NCBI GenBank assembly: GCA_905234785.1
Contig: CAJOIP010000006.1
Span: 1 to 54,718 of the forward strand
DNA length: 54,718 nucleotides
Direction of reading: 5' to 3'
Source: an uncultured Eggerthellaceae bacterium
GTDB lineage: Bacteria > Actinomycetota > Coriobacteriia > Coriobacteriales > Eggerthellaceae
Notes under the pieces: generated by a model
Seen by the model: only the letters and a program-made list of their open reading frames with translations
What the model was told of the DNA's origin: nothing
Database searches by the model: none
Shown here: piece after piece, positions 25,392 through 33,578 of the stretch
Position numbering within the stretch: position 1 is the stretch's first letter
How the letters are laid out: the number at the start of each line of letters is the position of its first letter
Program-made: the position numbers and the translations under genes

Positions 25392-25397
25392 ACAATA
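25392..25397 (+). promoter_or_regulatory. -10 element (TACAAT) of the two-component operon
   Basis: TACAAT lies 35 bp before the response-regulator ATG, with AAGGAG between them as the ribosome-binding site. A weak -35 candidate lies near 25369. Confidence 0.4.
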
Positions 25398-25431
25398 ATC
25401 GAATCTGAATCCTGCTAGTTAAGGAGACGAA

Positions 25432-26145
25432 ATGGGTAACGAAACACGCCGCATCATGCTGGTCGAAGACGAAAAGGCCATCCGCGATGCCGTGACCGCC
25501 TACCTCGAGCGCGAGAACTACTGGGTCACCGCCATCGGCGATGGCCAGGACGCCCTCGACGAGTTCGCGAAGCATCATTTCGACCTCATCATCCTCGACC
25601 TCATGCTTCCGCGCGTCCCCGGCGAGCGCGTGTGCCGCGCCATCCGCGACAATTCCGATGTGCCCATCATCATGCTGACGGCCAAGGGCGAGGTCGAAGA
25701 CCGCATCATCGGTCTCGAGCTCGGCGCCGACGACTACCTCATCAAGCCGTTCAGCCCGCGCGAGCTGGTGGCCCGCGTGCGCGCTCTGCTGCGCCGCGTG
25801 CACGCCGATTCCGAGCCTCAGCGCGAAGTGCTGGAATTCGGCGATTTGACCATCGACGTGTCGGGTCACAAGGTGCTCGTCAGCGGCAAGGAAGTCGACC
25901 TCACCGCCAGCGAGTTCAAGCTGCTCACCACGCTTTCGCGTTATCCGGGCCGCGTGTATTCGCGCATGGAGCTGGTCGAAAAGGTGCTCGGCTACGACTT
26001 CGAGGGCTACGAGCGCACCATCGACAGCCATGTGAAGAACCTGCGCGCCAAGATCGGCGACAACCCGCGCAACCCGAAGTGGCTGCACACGGTTCACGGC
26101 GTGGGCTATCGTTTCGAAGACCCCACTAAGACCGGCGTTCAGTAG
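25432..26145 (+). CDS. OmpR/PhoB-family response regulator
   Basis: A 237-residue protein. The receiver domain (about 7-120) has the acidic pair in LVEDEK, the phospho-acceptor D56 in LIILDLMLP, Thr in MLTAKG and K105 in YLIKPFSP. The C-terminal winged helix (about 138-232) contains LTASEFKLLTTLSRYPGRV and ERTIDSHVKNLRAKIG. The histidine kinase follows 103 bp downstream on the same strand, forming a conventional pair. The stimulus and regulon are unknown. Confidence 0.95.
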   Translation: MGNETRRIMLVEDEKAIRDAVTAYLERENYWVTAIGDGQDALDEFAKHHFDLIILDLMLPRVPGERVCRAIRDNSDVPIIMLTAKGEVEDRIIGLELGADDYLIKPFSPRELVARVRALLRRVHADSEPQREVLEFGDLTIDVSGHKVLVSGKEVDLTASEFKLLTTLSRYPGRVYSRMELVEKVLGYDFEGYERTIDSHVKNLRAKIGDNPRNPKWLHTVHGVGYRFEDPTKTGVQ

Positions 26146-26248
26146 CCGCCGAACGTCGCGCGCAATGCCGTAAGGGCGCGATTCACCGCGCCCGCCAAGC
26201 GCGGTAGTCGAACATAACGAATCGAGCCCCTACGGGAGGGCGTTATCT

Positions 26249-27793
26249 GTGAGCGAAGAAGAAGTCAAGCCCAACGAGCCCGTGGCTGAAGACGTCGACG
26301 TCGAAGAGGACGACGATCTGGAAGAGGGCGAACCCGGCAACCGCCGCGTGTGGTCGAACCTTTCGTACGCCGCTCGCGTCACCATCTCGTTTTCGCTGAT
26401 CGCCGCCATGACGGCGCTCGTCGCCATCGGCGTGGTCTCCCTCGTGTGGGAGCAGCATTTCCATGCGTACACGCAGGAGAACATGTACGCCGTCGCGGAG
26501 ACCACCGCGGCCCAAATCGGCGAACTGTACGAGCAAAAAGGCGAGTTCAGCAAAGACGTTCTGCAGCCGGCCGAGAACACGGTGGCGATCACGCATGGCG
26601 TGGGCGTGCAGGTGGTCGACGCCGAGAACAACACGCTGTTCGACTCGTCCACCCAAGCAGGCGGCGTCGACGGCATCGTGACGCCTTCGATGGCCCCGCA
26701 GCAGGGGCAATCGAACATGGCCCACGCGCCCATCGTCGTCGCCGACCAGGCGGTCGGTTCGGTGCGCGTGTGGGTGTACGGTTCAGATCAGCTGCTGCGC
26801 GCCACCGACCAGGAATTCCGCGACAAGTCGTACCAGGCCATGATCCTCGCCGCCGCCGTCGCGATCGTCCTGGCCTCGGTGTTCGGCTATTTCTTTGCGC
26901 GCAGCCTCGTGCGCCCGATTCGGCGGATGACGGACACGGCGGTCGCCATCAAGGAAGGCGACCTCACCGCGCGTACTGACCTGCAGGGCGAAGACGAGAT
27001 CTCGCAGCTCGGCCAGACGTTCGACGCCATGGCGGACGCGATGGAGCGCGACCGCAAGCTCGAACGGCGCCTGACGACCGACGTCGCCCACGAGCTGCGC
27101 ACGCCGCTCATGGCCATTCAGGCCACGGTCGAAGCCATGGTCGACGGCGTGCTGCCCGTCGACGAGCAGCGTCTCATGACCGTCGATTCCGAGGTCATGC
27201 GCCTGTCGCGCCTGGTCGACCAGCTGCTGAAGCTGTCGCGTCTGGAAAACCGCTCGAACCCGACCAAGCAGGAAGTCGTCGACGTGGGCGAGGTCGTGGC
27301 CGGCATCATCGCCACGCACGAGGCGTACGTGCGCGAGTCGGGCCTCACGCTGAAGTACCGCGCCGATGCGAACGTGCTGGTCATGGGCGACCCCGACCTC
27401 ATCCGCCAGGCCACCGCCAACCTCATTTCCAACGCCGTGCGCTACACCGACGAGGGCGGGCACATCACCGTGCGCGTGCGCCGCGGCGAGTCGATGGCCT
27501 CCATCGCGGTGCAGGACACGGGCATCGGCCTGACGCCCGAAGAGGCGCGCATGGTCTTCCAGCGCTTCTGGCGCGCGAACGACAGCCGCGACCGCGAAAG
27601 CGGCGGCTTGGGCGTGGGGCTTACCGTGGTGAAGGAAATCGTCGAGCGCCACAACGGCTGGGTGCAGGTGGAAGGCCGCAAGGGCGAAGGCGCCTGCTTC
27701 ACCATCCACATTCCGCTGTACGACCGCGACCGCGATCAGCGCCGCAAGGGCGGCCGTTCCAACACCGGCCGCGTTCCCAAGATTTCCCGCTAG
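26249..27793 (+). CDS. sensor histidine kinase
   Basis: A 514-residue kinase starting at GTG 26249 behind GGGAGGG. An acidic N-terminal tail leads to membrane helix 1 (ARVTISFSLIAAMTALVAIGV near 36-57), an extracellular sensor of about 130 residues, and helix 2 (AMILAAAVAIVLASVFGYFFA near 197-217). A HAMP linker, the dimerisation helix with H281 in TTDVAHELRTPLMAIQ, and an ATPase domain (N box LISNAVRYT, G1 VQDTGIGL, G2 GLGVGLTV) complete it. Partner of the upstream response regulator. Confidence 0.95.
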   Translation: MSEEEVKPNEPVAEDVDVEEDDDLEEGEPGNRRVWSNLSYAARVTISFSLIAAMTALVAIGVVSLVWEQHFHAYTQENMYAVAETTAAQIGELYEQKGEFSKDVLQPAENTVAITHGVGVQVVDAENNTLFDSSTQAGGVDGIVTPSMAPQQGQSNMAHAPIVVADQAVGSVRVWVYGSDQLLRATDQEFRDKSYQAMILAAAVAIVLASVFGYFFARSLVRPIRRMTDTAVAIKEGDLTARTDLQGEDEISQLGQTFDAMADAMERDRKLERRLTTDVAHELRTPLMAIQATVEAMVDGVLPVDEQRLMTVDSEVMRLSRLVDQLLKLSRLENRSNPTKQEVVDVGEVVAGIIATHEAYVRESGLTLKYRADANVLVMGDPDLIRQATANLISNAVRYTDEGGHITVRVRRGESMASIAVQDTGIGLTPEEARMVFQRFWRANDSRDRESGGLGVGLTVVKEIVERHNGWVQVEGRKGEGACFTIHIPLYDRDRDQRRKGGRSNTGRVPKISR

Positions 27794-27897
27794 CGTAACG
27801 CGAGGGCGCCCTTCTCGTTACGGCAACGGGGGCGCCCCTGCGTTGCGTGCTTCGGAGCATTTGTCGTGAAGTTGGCGCGGCAAGGGGCACTTGCAGC

Positions 27898-27903
27898 TAC
27901 AAT
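27898..27903 (+). promoter_or_regulatory. -10 element (TACAAT) before purC
   Basis: TACAAT lies 38 bp upstream of the purC start. The preceding 27796-27846 contains a long GC-rich stem (GCGAGGGCGCCC against GGGCGCCCCTGCG) that probably ends the kinase transcript. Confidence 0.4.
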
Positions 27904-27940
27904 AGCTTAGTTCGGCGTTTTTCGACTGAAAGGCTGCAAG

Positions 27941-28807
27941 ATGGCTGGTATCGACATCAAGCCCGATGCGCAAGGCAAGGTCCGCGACCTGTACGATTTG
28001 GGCGACAAGCTGCTGCTCGTCGCGACTGACCGCATTTCGGCGTTCGATTACATTCTGGAAGACGAGATTCCCCATAAGGGCGAAGTGCTCACGCGCATTT
28101 CGTGCTTCTGGTTCGAGCTGCTCGACGGCGTGGTGGAAAACCATCTGGTCTCGACCGACGTCGCCGACTTGCCCGAGCAGTTCCAGCCCTATGCCGATTA
28201 CCTGCGTGGCCGCTTCATGCTCGTGCGCAAGGCCGAGATGTTCCCGGTCGAGTGCATCGTGCGCGGCTACCTGGCCGGCAGCGGCCTGAAGGAGTACCAG
28301 CGCGAAGGCACCGTGTGCGGCATCAAGCTGCCCGAGGGCCTCGTGAATTCCTCGAAGCTTCCCGAGCCCATCTTCACGCCGTCGACGAAGGCCGAAATCG
28401 GCGACCACGACGAGAACATCAGCTTCGAGCGCTGCGCCGAGCTGCTCGGCGATAAGGACGCCGCCGCGCTGCGCGACCTGTCGCTGAAGGTGTACACCAC
28501 GGCGCGCGATCACGCCGCCGACCGCGGCATCATCATTGCCGACACGAAGTTCGAGTTCGGGCGCCTGAACGGCGACATCATCCTCGCCGACGAGGTGCTG
28601 ACGCCTGATTCGTCGCGCTTCTGGCCCGGCGATGCGTACGAGCCCGGCCGCGACCAGGCCAGTTTCGACAAGCAGTTCGTGCGCGATTGGCTGACTGCCA
28701 ATTGGGACAAGACCGGCAACCCGCCGCGCCTTCCGCAGGACGTCATCGACCGCACGAGCGAAAAGTACGTGCAGGCGTACGAGAAGATCACCGGGAGAGC
28801 ATTCTAA
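27941..28807 (+). CDS. purC: phosphoribosylaminoimidazole-succinocarboxamide synthase
   Basis: A 288-residue SAICAR synthetase, joining CAIR and aspartate with ATP in purine biosynthesis. Hallmarks: GKVRDLYDLGDKLLLVATDR near 12-31, SAFD, the signature EMFPVECIVRGYLAGSGLKEY near 95-115, and LADEVLTPDSSRFWPGDAYE near 213-232. It lies 1 bp ahead of the next gene, so the two are co-transcribed. Confidence 0.97.
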   Translation: MAGIDIKPDAQGKVRDLYDLGDKLLLVATDRISAFDYILEDEIPHKGEVLTRISCFWFELLDGVVENHLVSTDVADLPEQFQPYADYLRGRFMLVRKAEMFPVECIVRGYLAGSGLKEYQREGTVCGIKLPEGLVNSSKLPEPIFTPSTKAEIGDHDENISFERCAELLGDKDAAALRDLSLKVYTTARDHAADRGIIIADTKFEFGRLNGDIILADEVLTPDSSRFWPGDAYEPGRDQASFDKQFVRDWLTANWDKTGNPPRLPQDVIDRTSEKYVQAYEKITGRAF

Positions 28808-29455
28808 ATGAGCCAGCGTAACCCCATGAACGAGCGGTACAACGACGAGAACCGCAAAGGCAAGACGCGCAAATCGGCGGCTTCGGCGAAGCCCTCTGCC
28901 GAGCGCGCGGCAACGGTGCGCACGCCGGGGCCCAAAACCGCGAAGCAGAAGAAGCAAGAGGCGCGCGAACGCGAACGCAAGCAAGAACAGAAATACACGG
29001 TGGCAGTCCCCGATAATCAGCGCATCGAGTCCCTTCCCGAATACAAGAAGCTGCGTCGTTACTGGTGGGCCTGCCTCATCGGCGCCATCGTGCTCATCGC
29101 GCTTTCGTTTTTGACGATGCGGAACGGCGAGCTCAGCTTCCTGTACGTCTACTTCCTGGTAGGCGGCTACGTGCTGGTCATCGCCGCGTTCTACATCGAC
29201 CTGGGCAAGATTCGCAAGCTGCGCAAGAAATACGAGCAGCAGGTGATGAGGGGCAAGTCGAAGGAGGCCCGCGCCCAGCAGAAAGCCGCGCGCGCCGAGG
29301 CCCGCGCCCAGCAGAAGGAAGCCGAGGAGAAGTTCGAGGCCGCCAAGGCCGAAGAGCAGGCCAAGAAGGAAGCCGGATTCCTCGGGCGCTTCCGCAAGAA
29401 GAAGGCCGACGAGGCGCCGGCTGAAGAAGCCGAAGAGGCTTCCGAAGGCAAGTAA
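28808..29455 (+). CDS. two-helix membrane protein with coiled-coil tail, unknown function
   Basis: A 215-residue protein directly abutting the purC stop codon. A Lys/Arg-rich N-terminal tail of about 65 residues precedes two membrane segments (YWWACLIGAIVLIALSFLTM near 79-98 and FLYVYFLVGGYVLVIAAFYI near 104-123). A long Lys/Glu/Ala-rich segment (about 130-215) with strong coiled-coil character follows. No enzymatic motif is seen. The genomic link to purC is physical only; I do not recognise a family. Confidence 0.75.
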   Translation: MSQRNPMNERYNDENRKGKTRKSAASAKPSAERAATVRTPGPKTAKQKKQEARERERKQEQKYTVAVPDNQRIESLPEYKKLRRYWWACLIGAIVLIALSFLTMRNGELSFLYVYFLVGGYVLVIAAFYIDLGKIRKLRKKYEQQVMRGKSKEARAQQKAARAEARAQQKEAEEKFEAAKAEEQAKKEAGFLGRFRKKKADEAPAEEAEEASEGK

Positions 29456-29481
29456 CCGACCGGTCCCTGGCCGTTCCCAGG

Positions 29482-29520
29482 GGGCTGTTCGCAACATCCA
29501 GCCTCATCAAAACTAAGGAC
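29482..29520 (+). ncRNA. preQ1-I riboswitch (translation control)
   Basis: The stretch GGCUGUUCGCAACAUCCAGCC (given in parts: stem GGCU, loop GUUCGCAACAUCC, stem AGCC) followed by UCAUCAAAACUAAGGA matches the compact preQ1-I aptamer: P1 stem, C-rich loop with UCGCA, A-rich strand, and a 3' AGGA that pairs with UCC of the loop to make the P2 pseudoknot. That AAGGA is the ribosome-binding site of the gene starting 7 bp downstream, so ligand binding would block translation. It resembles the Thermoanaerobacter tengcongensis aptamer in loop and A-tract. The gene it precedes is a queuosine-precursor transporter, as expected. Confidence 0.8.
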
Positions 29521-29526
29521 ATCGCA

Positions 29527-30216
29527 ATGAAGAAAACGACTACGAACCTCATGCTGTGCGCCATGGTCTTCGCCGTGGCGCTCGTCATTTCCAACGTCAT
29601 CACGGCGAAGACCGTGCAGACCGGCATCCCGCTGTTCGGCAGCACGATTTTGGTGCCGAGCGCGGTCATCTGCTATTGCGTCACGTTCCTCATGACCGAC
29701 GTCATCGGCGAGATATGGGGCAAGAAGGAGGCGAAGACCGTGGTGCTCGGCGGTTTCGCCTGCCAGATTCTGGCGACGTGCCTCATTTTAATCGGGCAAG
29801 CGCTGCCGGCTGCCGATGCGAGCATGCAGGCGTCGTATGACATGCTGCTCGGCCAGAACGCCGTGTTCGTGCTGGCCAGCATGGCGGGCTACCTGCTTTC
29901 CCAGTCGTGGGACGTGTTCGTGTTCCACAAGATTCGCAACCGGGTGCTTTCGAATGGCGGCACCGCTCGCAGCCGGTGGATCTGGAACAACGCCTCTACC
30001 ATGACCTCGCAGCTCATCGACACGGTCGTGTTCATCGGCATTGCGTTCGGCATTGGCTTCGGGTGGCTGTTCGATCCCGCGATGGTCGGCACGCTCGGGG
30101 GCATGATGGTGGGGCAGTACCTCTGCAAGTTCGTGCTTGCGGCCATCGACACGCCCATCTTCTACTTCCTGACGCGCAATGCGGAAAATCGTGCCGGTTT
30201 GATTGAGGCCGCTTAG
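29527..30216 (+). CDS. queuosine precursor transporter (YhhQ/VUT family)
   Basis: A 229-residue integral membrane protein with about six helices. The family segments VFAVALVISNVITAKTV near 14-30, AVICYCVTFLMTDVIGEIWGKKEA near 47-70, and MTSQLIDTVVFIGIAF near 158-173 are clear. It imports preQ0/preQ1 or queuine for tRNA modification. Translation should be controlled by the riboswitch immediately upstream. With queF at 22510, the cell can reduce preQ0 and take up a precursor, pointing to a salvage-oriented queuosine pathway. Confidence 0.93.
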   Translation: MKKTTTNLMLCAMVFAVALVISNVITAKTVQTGIPLFGSTILVPSAVICYCVTFLMTDVIGEIWGKKEAKTVVLGGFACQILATCLILIGQALPAADASMQASYDMLLGQNAVFVLASMAGYLLSQSWDVFVFHKIRNRVLSNGGTARSRWIWNNASTMTSQLIDTVVFIGIAFGIGFGWLFDPAMVGTLGGMMVGQYLCKFVLAAIDTPIFYFLTRNAENRAGLIEAA

Positions 30217-30590
30217 GTTATCCTGCTTGTCCGCCCTGGCTTGAGCCGATGGGGTGTTCGCTTGTCTGAGTGAATTAACAGAGCCCCCGGGTTTATCCCA
30301 TTTGCGGGTGCGATTAGGGTGTGAAGTGCAAATGGGACAAGCCCGGAGGCTCTGGGAAGCGTAAGCGACGGGTGCTGCGTTAAGCGCGTGTGTTCCCGCC
30401 GCGTACCGATGGTCGGGTGTTAAGCGGCTGACCCGACCGGAAAAAGCTGCCAAGCGGGGAGCGTTTCAGGCTCGTGAACCCGCTTTCGTTGGTGAGGTAG
30501 GGGCAAAACGGTTCGGTTTGCAGGTTTCCCTTGCCGGCGAAGATCCGTTTCTGCGCGGAGAACATCCCAGTCCTTCTTCCTTATGCGTTC
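30217..30590. other. 374-bp gap with a long inverted repeat
   Basis: No gene is seen. Arm 30279-30305 (CAGAGCCCCCGGG, TTTA, TCCCATTTGC) pairs with 30328-30354 (GCAAATGGGA, CAAG, CCCGGAGGCTCTG) over a 22-bp loop. It lies between the convergent transporter and winged-helix genes, so it may terminate both; its length and the unpaired internal patches are unusual for that alone. The remaining sequence shows nothing I can identify. Confidence 0.65.
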
Positions 30591-30902
30591 CTACCGTTCA
30601 GATGGGGCATCGAGCGCTTCGAGCTGCTCTACGCACGCGACCACCTGCTCTCCGAGCGGCGTGACGGTGTAACCGCTGCGCGCCCGGTACTTCTGCACGC
30701 ACCCCGATGCAACGAGCGCCTGCATGAGGGGATTGAGCTTTCCCTTGCTGACGTGGAAAAGCCTTGCAATCTCCTCCTGGCTTTCGCGCACCCGTTTCCC
30801 GTTCAGGGTGTCTGCCTGCAGGTTCTCGAGCAGGCAAAGCAACCTATACGAGTCCGAGGTGAACAGGTTCACCAGACCCCGTTGTGCGTTTAAGTGGTTC
30901 AT
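30591..30902 (-). CDS. small winged-helix DNA-binding protein
   Basis: A 103-residue protein that is essentially one winged-helix domain: SYRLLCLLENLQADTLNGK, then QEEIARLFHVSKGKLNPLMQ as the recognition region, then a wing QKYRARSGYTVTPLGEQV. It is closest in style to MarR/PadR-type or replication-initiator helices. On its strand TATATTATTTTGGCAA directly precedes the ATG, a -10-like box only about 10 bp from the start and no ribosome-binding site, so the mRNA may be leaderless. No target is known. Confidence 0.75.
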   Translation of the reverse strand: MNHLNAQRGLVNLFTSDSYRLLCLLENLQADTLNGKRVRESQEEIARLFHVSKGKLNPLMQALVASGCVQKYRARSGYTVTPLGEQVVACVEQLEALDAPSER

Positions 30903-31243
30903 TTGCCAAAATAATATACTCTAAAGATATAGAAATGCAACCAAAAAGAGACCAAAAAATTAGACCAAATGGCAAAAGACAGCGTTTTCGCACATGTGCC
31001 GATGTGGCTTAATTGTGTGTCCTGAAGAACCCGTGGAGAAAGTATTGGAGATGTGAAGACCGCTGACCTGGGCTTTTGATTTCCTCGTGCTGATTGCGTG
31101 CGTGCCTTGTCGGGCGCCCATGTGCAAAGTGTCGAGTTGCGGGAAGGCCCAGAAAGCTTGCGTATGCTCATTGTGCCGATCGGACCGCTCAGCGGAACCG
31201 GACCTGAACCGTACCCTCCGGTCGGCCCAAGGAGATAACGCTT
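30903..31243. other. 341-bp gap, AT-rich on the left, leader hairpin on the right
   Basis: 30903-31030 is much lower in GC than the surrounding DNA and has many A-runs, suggesting foreign origin or a promoter region for the winged-helix gene. Near the secreted protein, GCCGATCGG (31175-31183) can pair with CCGGTCGGC (31218-31226), with CCGCTCAGCGG inside, forming a 5' leader hairpin just before the AAGGAG of that gene. No gene is seen. Confidence 0.45.
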
Positions 31244-31945
31244 ATGCACACATGGACCAAATTCGCACTAGGGCTCGCGTTCGCCATGGCGCTCGTTCCG
31301 GGTGCTGCGTACGCCGATGACGGGTCGGGCCAAAGCTCGCTCGACTTGGTTGCGGCTACGCTGCGCGCCGAAGTATCCCATACGGAATCGACCGTTTCGG
31401 ATGTTTCCGCGTTATGCCAAGGGGCCGTATCCCAGGGTATCCAGGGCGCAGGCGACGCGATTGCCGATGCCGCAGTCGAGCCTTTCAAGGAAAGCAAGCT
31501 GCTCGCGTATAATCCGGCAGACATTGCCGCCATTGGAAACCAAGCGCAGTCCGGCCATACCATCTGCTGTCCGTCGTACGCGTGCGCTTACGCCGATGCC
31601 GTGCTTGACGGCACGGTGCACGACCACGACTACTACACGTGCTCGTACTGCTCGTGGACCGATTGGGGCGGCGGGAACTCGTCGTTCCGCAGCGTGGGAA
31701 CCGACGAGCAGCTCTTGCGTGAGGCGTACGACCAGATAGCTTCAGGCAAGCCGACGGTCATTCACGTCACATGGAGCGGTGGCGAGCATTGGATCGCGCT
31801 CATCGGCTACGAAAACGCCGCCGACCCCGATCGCCTGACGCTCTCGAACTTCATCGCGCTTGACCCGTGGGATGGCGCCCAGCTGAACGCCGGCTCGAAG
31901 TACGCCCTCTACGGCGACGGCTGCGAACACATTTCCGACCGGTAG
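31244..31945 (+). CDS. secreted C39-like peptidase-family protein
   Basis: A 233-residue exported protein with AAGGAG before the ATG. The signal peptide is residues 1-24 (hydrophobic core GLAFAMALVPGAAYA, cleaved before DDGS). The mature domain has ICCPSYACAYADAV near 108-120, where a Cys would be the nucleophile, followed by GKPTVIHVTWSGGEHWIALIG near 168-188 with His182, and an Asp in ALDPWDGA near 206-213. That order (Cys, His, Asp, with WSG-GEHW) is that of papain-like C39 peptidases. The long N-terminal part (25-105) is helical and unassigned. Function is unknown; the fold call is moderate. Confidence 0.65.
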   Translation: MHTWTKFALGLAFAMALVPGAAYADDGSGQSSLDLVAATLRAEVSHTESTVSDVSALCQGAVSQGIQGAGDAIADAAVEPFKESKLLAYNPADIAAIGNQAQSGHTICCPSYACAYADAVLDGTVHDHDYYTCSYCSWTDWGGGNSSFRSVGTDEQLLREAYDQIASGKPTVIHVTWSGGEHWIALIGYENAADPDRLTLSNFIALDPWDGAQLNAGSKYALYGDGCEHISDR

Positions 31946-32021
31946 GGATGATGCGCGGAAGGGGAGCTACTGCATCATTTTGCAGAAACACCCCTTGATG
32001 CACTTGCTCCCCTCCCGCGCA

Positions 32022-33443
32022 TCATTCCCGGCCGTTCCAGCAGTAGGTGCAGATCTTCTCGCGGTCGATGCCGATGGCCTCGAGCATGCCGTCGAGCGAC
32101 TGGTAGCTCAGGCTGTCGAAGCCGAGGTCCTCGCAGATCGTCTTCACCAGGCATTTGCCGCGCTCGGCCTTAGGGTCGATGTATTCCTCGAGATGCTCGG
32201 CGCCCTCGTCGCCTTCGAGCTTGTGCACGACGCGGCGGGCGATGAGGTCCATGACCGACTTGTTGCGCGAGAACGTGAGGTACTTGCAGCCGTACATGAT
32301 AGGTGGGCACGCCGAGCGCATGTGCACTTCCGCTGCGCCCGATTGGTACAGGAACTCGACCGTGTTCTGCAGCTGCGTGCCGCGAACGATGGAATCGTCG
32401 ACGAACAGCAGCTTCTTGCCTTCGATGAGCTCTGGCACGGGCACGAGCTTCATCGTCGCCACGCGGTTGCGCATCTCCTGGTTGGTCGGCATGAACGAGC
32501 GAGGCCACGTGGGCGTGTACTTGATGAACGGCCGCCCGAACGGCATGCCCGATTCCTGGGCGTAGCCGACGGCGTGCGGGGTGCCGGAATCGGGAATGCC
32601 CGCCACGTAATCGACTTCGGGCATGACGCCGCGCTTGCGTTCCTCGCGGGCCATGATGGCGCCATTGCGATAGCGCATGACCTCGACGTTTTCGCCTTCG
32701 TAATTCGAATTGGGGTAGCCGTAGTACACCCACAGAAACGCGCAGATCTTCATGTCGTCGCCCGCGGGGGCAAGCGTTTCGAAGCCGTCGGCGGCGACGC
32801 GCACGATTTCGCCTGGCCCCAGCTCGTAGGCGTCCTCGTAACCCAGCTTGTGGTACGCGAACGACTCGAACGACACGCAGTAGCCGTCGTCGTCGCGGCC
32901 GATGAGAACCGGCAGGCGGCCCATCTTGTCGCGCGCGGCGATGATAGAGCCCTGCTCGTCCATGACGAGCAGGGTGAGCGACCCGTCGATGCGCTCTTGC
33001 GCGAACTTGATGCCCGACACGAAATCGGGTTCGTGGTTGATGAGCGCCGCGACCAGCTCGGTCGTGTTCACGTTGCCTGACGACATGGCGGAAAACTGCC
33101 GCCCCTCGTATTTGAGGTAGCGGTTGACCAGCTCTTCCTCGTTGTTGATGCAGCCAACGGTCGTCAGCGCGAACACGCCCAGATGCGAGCGCATGAGCAG
33201 CGGCTGCGGGTTGGTGTCGGATATGCAGCCGATGCCGGAGTTACCGTGGAAGTCGGGCAAGTCGTCTTCGAACCGCGTACGGAACGGCGTGTTCTCGATG
33301 GAATGGATCTGGCGCTGGAAAGAGTCGCCGTCGTGGAAGATGAGGCCTGCGCGCTTCGTGCCGAGGTGAGAATGGTAGTCGACCCCGAAGAAAACGTCGT
33401 ACACCACATCGCGTTTCGAGACTGCGCCGTAGAATCCGCCCAT
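32022..33443 (-). CDS. PurF-like amidophosphoribosyltransferase lacking the N-terminal Cys
   Basis: A 473-residue homologue of glutamine PRPP amidotransferase; start ATG 33443 with GGGGAGGAA upstream. The N-terminal glutamine amidotransferase fold is clear (MGGFYGAVSKRD, then FFGVDYHSHLGTKRAGL), but residue 2 is Gly, where class-II amidotransferases carry the catalytic Cys (as in MCGIFG), and no Cys is near the N-terminus. The phosphoribosyltransferase half is intact: KLLFVDDSIVRGTQLQNT is the PRPP loop near 338-355. The C-terminal Cys motif ICTYCWNG is retained. It probably uses free ammonia or has another role. A second, canonical PurF may exist outside the window. Confidence 0.8.
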   Translation of the reverse strand: MGGFYGAVSKRDVVYDVFFGVDYHSHLGTKRAGLIFHDGDSFQRQIHSIENTPFRTRFEDDLPDFHGNSGIGCISDTNPQPLLMRSHLGVFALTTVGCINNEEELVNRYLKYEGRQFSAMSSGNVNTTELVAALINHEPDFVSGIKFAQERIDGSLTLLVMDEQGSIIAARDKMGRLPVLIGRDDDGYCVSFESFAYHKLGYEDAYELGPGEIVRVAADGFETLAPAGDDMKICAFLWVYYGYPNSNYEGENVEVMRYRNGAIMAREERKRGVMPEVDYVAGIPDSGTPHAVGYAQESGMPFGRPFIKYTPTWPRSFMPTNQEMRNRVATMKLVPVPELIEGKKLLFVDDSIVRGTQLQNTVEFLYQSGAAEVHMRSACPPIMYGCKYLTFSRNKSVMDLIARRVVHKLEGDEGAEHLEEYIDPKAERGKCLVKTICEDLGFDSLSYQSLDGMLEAIGIDREKICTYCWNGRE

Positions 33444-33578
33444 TGCTTCCTCCCCAAACCGTTTGCAATGGGGAAAGTATACACGGCGAAAGGGCTGTTC
33501 CGACGCTGAATTTACCGCATCGAAACGTCTGCCTGCAGCCGTCGGCAAGCACAGTGGCTTAAGCCGCCTGCCGATAAG

